Source: JAIBJN01 sp035762005
GTDB taxonomy: Bacteria; Actinomycetota; Thermoleophilia; Gaiellales; Gaiellaceae
NCBI GenBank assembly: GCA_035762005.1
Contig: DASTQA010000035.1
Location: forward strand, 123,772 to 187,771
Direction of reading: 5' to 3'
DNA: 64,000 nucleotides
Both the position numbers and the translations under genes were made by a program. Position 1 is the first letter of the stretch, and every line of letters begins with the position of its first letter. The notes below the pieces were generated by a model. That model saw only the letters and a list, made by a program, of their open reading frames with translations. It ran no database searches and was not told the DNA's origin. Positions 60,422 through 64,000 of this stretch are shown piece after piece.

Positions 60422-61326
60422 GCGTCGTCGAGCTCGAGGCGAGGGAGATCACGCTCGAGCCACCGAGCGGGCTCTGGAACGAGGCCTGGCAGCGTCTTCG
60501 CCGGAACCCGGGCGCGATCGTCGGGTTCGGGATCGTCTTCGCCTTCGTGGTCGTCGCGATCTTCGCGCCGGTCATCGCTCCCTCCGACCCTCGTGCGCAG
60601 AACCTCTCGCTCATCCGCGAGGGCTGCTGCCCGGGTCCGTCGGCGGACTACTGGTTCGGCGTCGACGCCCTCGGGCGCGACGAGTTCAGCCGCGTCGTCT
60701 ACGGCGCCCGCTACTCGCTCCTGATCGGCGTCGTCTCGGTCACGGTGGGACTCTCGGTCGGCCTCGTCCTCGGCTCGCTCGCCGGCTACCTCGGCGGCAT
60801 CGTCGACACCGTGATCATGCGCCTCATGGACATCATGCTCTCGATCCCGGGCCTCCTCCTCGCGATCGGGATCGTGGCGATGCTCGGCCCCGGCCTCTTC
60901 CAGATCATGATCGCGGTCGGGGTGACGCAGATACCGATCTTCGCGCGCCTCCTCCGGGGCTCCATCCTCGCGCAGCGGGAGAACGACTTCGTCCTCGCAG
61001 CGCGCTCGGTCGGCGTCCCGCGGCGCCAGATCCTCGCCTCGCATATCCTCCCGAACGCGATCTCGCCCGTTATCGTTCAGGGGACGCTCGCGCTCGCGAC
61101 GGCGATCATCGACGTCGCCGGCCTCGGCTTCCTCGGCCTCGGGCCGCAGGACCCGGCCACGCCGGAGTGGGGGACGATGCTGACCGGCACGACGCGCTAC
61201 CTCCAGACCGCTCCGCACCTCGCCATCATCCCGGGTGTGGCGATCGTCTTCTCCGTCCTCGGCTTCAACCTCATCGGCGACGGTCTCCGCGAGGCCCTCG
61301 ACCCGAAGTTCCGGGGCCGTGCGTAA
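60418..61326 (+). CDS. dppC: ABC transporter permease (DppC type)
   Basis: 302 residues, about six spans with the usual cytosolic N-terminal tail (LWNEAWQRLRRNPGAIVGFG) and periplasmic-type APSDPRAQN segment. EAA loop at LAARSVGVPRRQILASHILPNAISP. Coupled by GTGA to dppB and overlapping dppD by eight bases. Confidence 0.93.
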
Positions 61327-62337
61327 CTCGCGCCGCGAGCCCCTCCTCGCCGTCGAAGGCCTGCGCGTCGAGTTCTGGACGAGCAGGGGGACGATCTACG
61401 CCGTCAACGACATCTCCTTCGACATCGCGCCCGGGGAGACGCTCGGGATCGTCGGCGAGTCGGGCTGCGGGAAGAGCGTGACCGCGCTCGCCCTCCTCGG
61501 GATCCTCCCGCGGGCAGGACGAGCGGTCGCCGGCACGGCGATGTTCGAGGGCCGTGATCTGCTGAAGCTCAAGGACGACGAGCTGCGGAAGGTCCGCGGC
61601 CGCGACATCGGGATGATCTTCCAGGACCCGATGACGAGCCTCAATCCGGTGCTGACGGTCGGACGGCAGATCCGCGAGGCGCTCGAGACGCACTTCGACA
61701 TCGACAAGAAGGAGGCGAACGGTCGCGCCGCGGAGCTGCTCGACCGGGTCGGGATCCCGAGCGCGAAGCTGCGCCTCAAGGACTACCCGCACCAGTTCTC
61801 GGGCGGCATGCGCCAGCGCGCGATGATCGCGATGGCACTCGCGTGCAAGCCGAAGCTCCTGATCGCCGACGAGCCGACGACGGCCCTCGACGTCACGATC
61901 CAGGCGCAGATCCTCGACATCCTGCGCGAGCTCGTGGCGGCGGAGGACGCGGCGCTCATCCTCATCACGCACGACCTCGGCGTGGTCGCGGGCATGTGCG
62001 AGCGCGTGAACGTGATGTACGCGGGCATGTTCGTGGAGACGGGGAGCGCGCGCCAGCTCTTCGGGCGGCCGCGGCACCCGTACACGCTCGGGCTCCTCGA
62101 GAGCGTCCCGCGCCTCGACGCGACCCGCAAGGCACCCTTGAAGCCCATCGAGGGAGCGCCCCGCAACATGCTCAGCCCGCCGAAGGCGTGCCCGTTCCAG
62201 CCGCGCTGCCGCTACGAGGTGGAGCAGTCGCGCCTGGAGGTGCCGGCGCTCCTCGAGGTCGAGCCCGGGCACATGGTCGCGTGCTTCAACCCGGTGCCGG
62301 CCGAGGAGTGGCAGCGCACGCGCATGGCGGCGGTCGG

Positions 62338-62341
<4 letters not shown>
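61319..62341 (+). CDS. dppD: ABC transporter ATP-binding protein (DppD type)
   Basis: 340 residues. Walker A GESGCGKSVTA, signature FSGGMRQRAMIAMAL, Walker B KLLIADEPTTALD and switch His in LITHDLGVV. The C-terminal oligopeptide-type extension with CPFQPRCRYEVEQ cysteines is present. The GTG at 61319 overlaps the dppC stop; its TGA overlaps the dppF ATG (ATGA). Confidence 0.94.
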
Positions 62342-63414
<1,073 letters not shown>

Positions 63415-63420
63415 GCGATC

Positions 63421-63486
63421 GGGTTCTCCACAGGGTTCTCCGCAGACACGGCCCCGCGCGCCGTCCCGCGTGAGCAGCGGGTTCTC
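63421..63486. repeat. Three copies of GGGTTCTC between dppF and the LuxR-type gene
   Basis: Direct repeats at 63421-63428, 63433-63440 and 63479-63486. The first is followed by a TCCACA DnaA-like core (63427-63432). Possible regulator sites upstream of the small LuxR-type gene. Confidence 0.35.
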
Positions 63487-63535
63487 ACTCGAAATGGGGT
63501 AATGCGGCCCGATGGGGGTGCCGATGGGAGGCTCG

Positions 63536-63871
63536 ATGGACGCCGCAGAGCGCAAGAACATCCTGAGCCGCTACCTGGACCACTCCCGCCGCTTCGACGA
63601 GGTCGCGGCCCGGCGCAACGGCCGCAACGAGACGGCCGAGGTCATCCCGCTCCAGCCGCCCCTCCGCGAGCTCGAGCAGGAGCCCACCATGCGCGAGATC
63701 GAAGTCCTCCAACTCATCTCGGACGGCCTCGTGAACCGCGAGATCGGCCAGCGCCTCTTCCTCTCCGAGGAGACGGTCAAGTCCCACGTGCGGCACCTGC
63801 TCGCGAAGCTCCAGGCGCGCAGCCGCGCCCACGCGGTCGCGATCGGCTTCCGCCGCGACCTGATCTCCTAG
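63536..63871 (+). CDS. Small LuxR-type helix-turn-helix protein
   Basis: 111 residues from the ATG at 63536 (MDAAERKNILSRYL), which has GGGAGG four bases upstream; in-frame ATGs at 63512 and 63524 are alternatives. The C-terminal 60 residues are a GerE/LuxR HTH: MREIEVLQLISDGLVNREIGQRLFLSEETVKSHVRHLLAKL. The N-terminal part has no receiver or ligand domain, only a charged helix, so it is a free-standing DNA-binding protein or an orphan output domain. Its target is unknown; it lies next to a hairpin and DnaA-like boxes. Confidence 0.85.
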   Translation: MDAAERKNILSRYLDHSRRFDEVAARRNGRNETAEVIPLQPPLRELEQEPTMREIEVLQLISDGLVNREIGQRLFLSEETVKSHVRHLLAKLQARSRAHAVAIGFRRDLIS

Positions 63872-63896
63872 GCGCTCCCTCTGCCCCTTGACAGCA

Positions 63897-63919
63897 GAAG
63901 ACCCGCGATGCGGGTCTTC
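63897..63919. terminator. Hairpin after the LuxR-type gene
   Basis: A ten-base-pair perfect stem, GAAGACCCGC (63897-63906) with GCGGGTCTTC (63910-63919), and a three-base loop. It probably ends the LuxR-type gene. Confidence 0.6.
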
Positions 63920-63980
63920 CACAGTCCTCACAGCCTGTGGATGAATCCCTCGTCGGAGGGATGTGGACGGCTGTGGAAAG
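63915..63980. other. Cluster of DnaA-box-like sequences at the right edge
   Basis: Within 66 bases: TCTTCCACA (63915-63923), and TGTGGATGA (63936-63944), TGTGGACGG (63962-63970) and TGTGGAAAG (63972-63980) in the opposite orientation. Each differs by one or two bases from the TT(A/G/T)TCCACA box of high-GC actinobacteria. Another, TTCTCCACA, is at 63424-63432. No gene is visible from 63872 to the end. The window may stop just before an origin region or dnaA. Confidence 0.45.
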
Positions 63981-64000
63981 ACTAAGACTTCGGGAGGTTT

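Overview
The window is about 72-73% G+C by eye and gene-dense. Many start and stop codons overlap (ATGA/GTGA), and GTG starts are common. I see no insertion sequence, phage gene, CRISPR array, tRNA or rRNA. The complete hopanoid pathway, an ECF sigma factor with DGPF-domain partners, a primary sigma factor with very GC-biased codons and the general gene style suggest a chromosomal segment of a deep-branching, high-GC actinobacterium (Thermoleophilia, for example Gaiellales/Solirubrobacterales). This placement is an inference; no marker gene in the window settles it.

Layout. 1-1.1 kb: a minus-strand operon of two DGPF/YCII proteins and an ECF sigma factor (cut by the window edge), with a recognisable ECF-type promoter. 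1.1-3.1 kb: a DUF1697 protein and a membrane-anchored alpha/beta hydrolase. 3.1-17.4 kb: branched-chain and threonine biosynthesis. leuC-leuD run rightward. An eleven-gene leftward superoperon (leuA, a degenerate leuB-like gene, ilvB, ilvN, ilvC, hom, thrC, thrB, ilvD, an SDR, leuB) is headed by a Leu/Val/Ile-rich leader peptide with hairpins, which looks like an attenuator. 17.4-19.8 kb: a GMC oxidoreductase and a YdeI-like protein. 19.9-26.7 kb: a five-gene leftward operon (metallophosphoesterase, three old-yellow-enzyme paralogues, patatin) of unknown pathway. 26.7-33.3 kb: an SDR, a lipoprotein, an aldehyde dehydrogenase, a gamma-glutamyl amide hydrolase, a glutamine-synthetase-like ligase and a divergent ethanolamine-type permease, which fit a gamma-glutamylation route for ethanolamine or a polyamine. 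33.3-38.7 kb: a small hypothetical, an ornithine-cyclodeaminase-like protein, an LLM flavoprotein, an ArsR/SRPBCC/DUF4242 operon, a CoA-transferase and an aldo/keto reductase. 38.7-47.9 kb: a tightly packed hopanoid operon (hpnC, hpnD, hpnE, shc, hpnA, hpnH, hpnG, ispH) followed by pheA and a strong hairpin. 48-53.8 kb: a secreted protein and a six-gene leftward operon (5'-3' exonuclease, FMN hydroxyacid oxidase, SDR, HDAC-like, thioredoxin, tandem GNAT). 53.8-57.2 kb: topoisomerase III and the primary-type sigma factor. 57.2-63.4 kb: an intergenic repeat region and a complete peptide/nickel-type ABC transporter (dppABCDF type). 63.5-64 kb: a LuxR-type HTH protein and a cluster of DnaA-box-like sites at the right edge.

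How they work together. One transcript carries nearly the whole route from pyruvate to valine/leucine precursors plus the threonine branch. The hopanoid operon carries every step from farnesyl diphosphate to ribosylhopane, together with ispH, which makes the isoprenoid precursors. The most interesting items are the attenuator, the catalytically degenerate IPMDH homologue inside the operon, the regulatory-domain-less LeuA, the three-OYE/patatin/phosphoesterase operon (one OYE has lost two active-site residues), the candidate gamma-glutamyl ethanolamine pathway, and a repeated pattern of TANNNT-like -10 boxes 6-8 nt before start codons, which suggests many leaderless transcripts.
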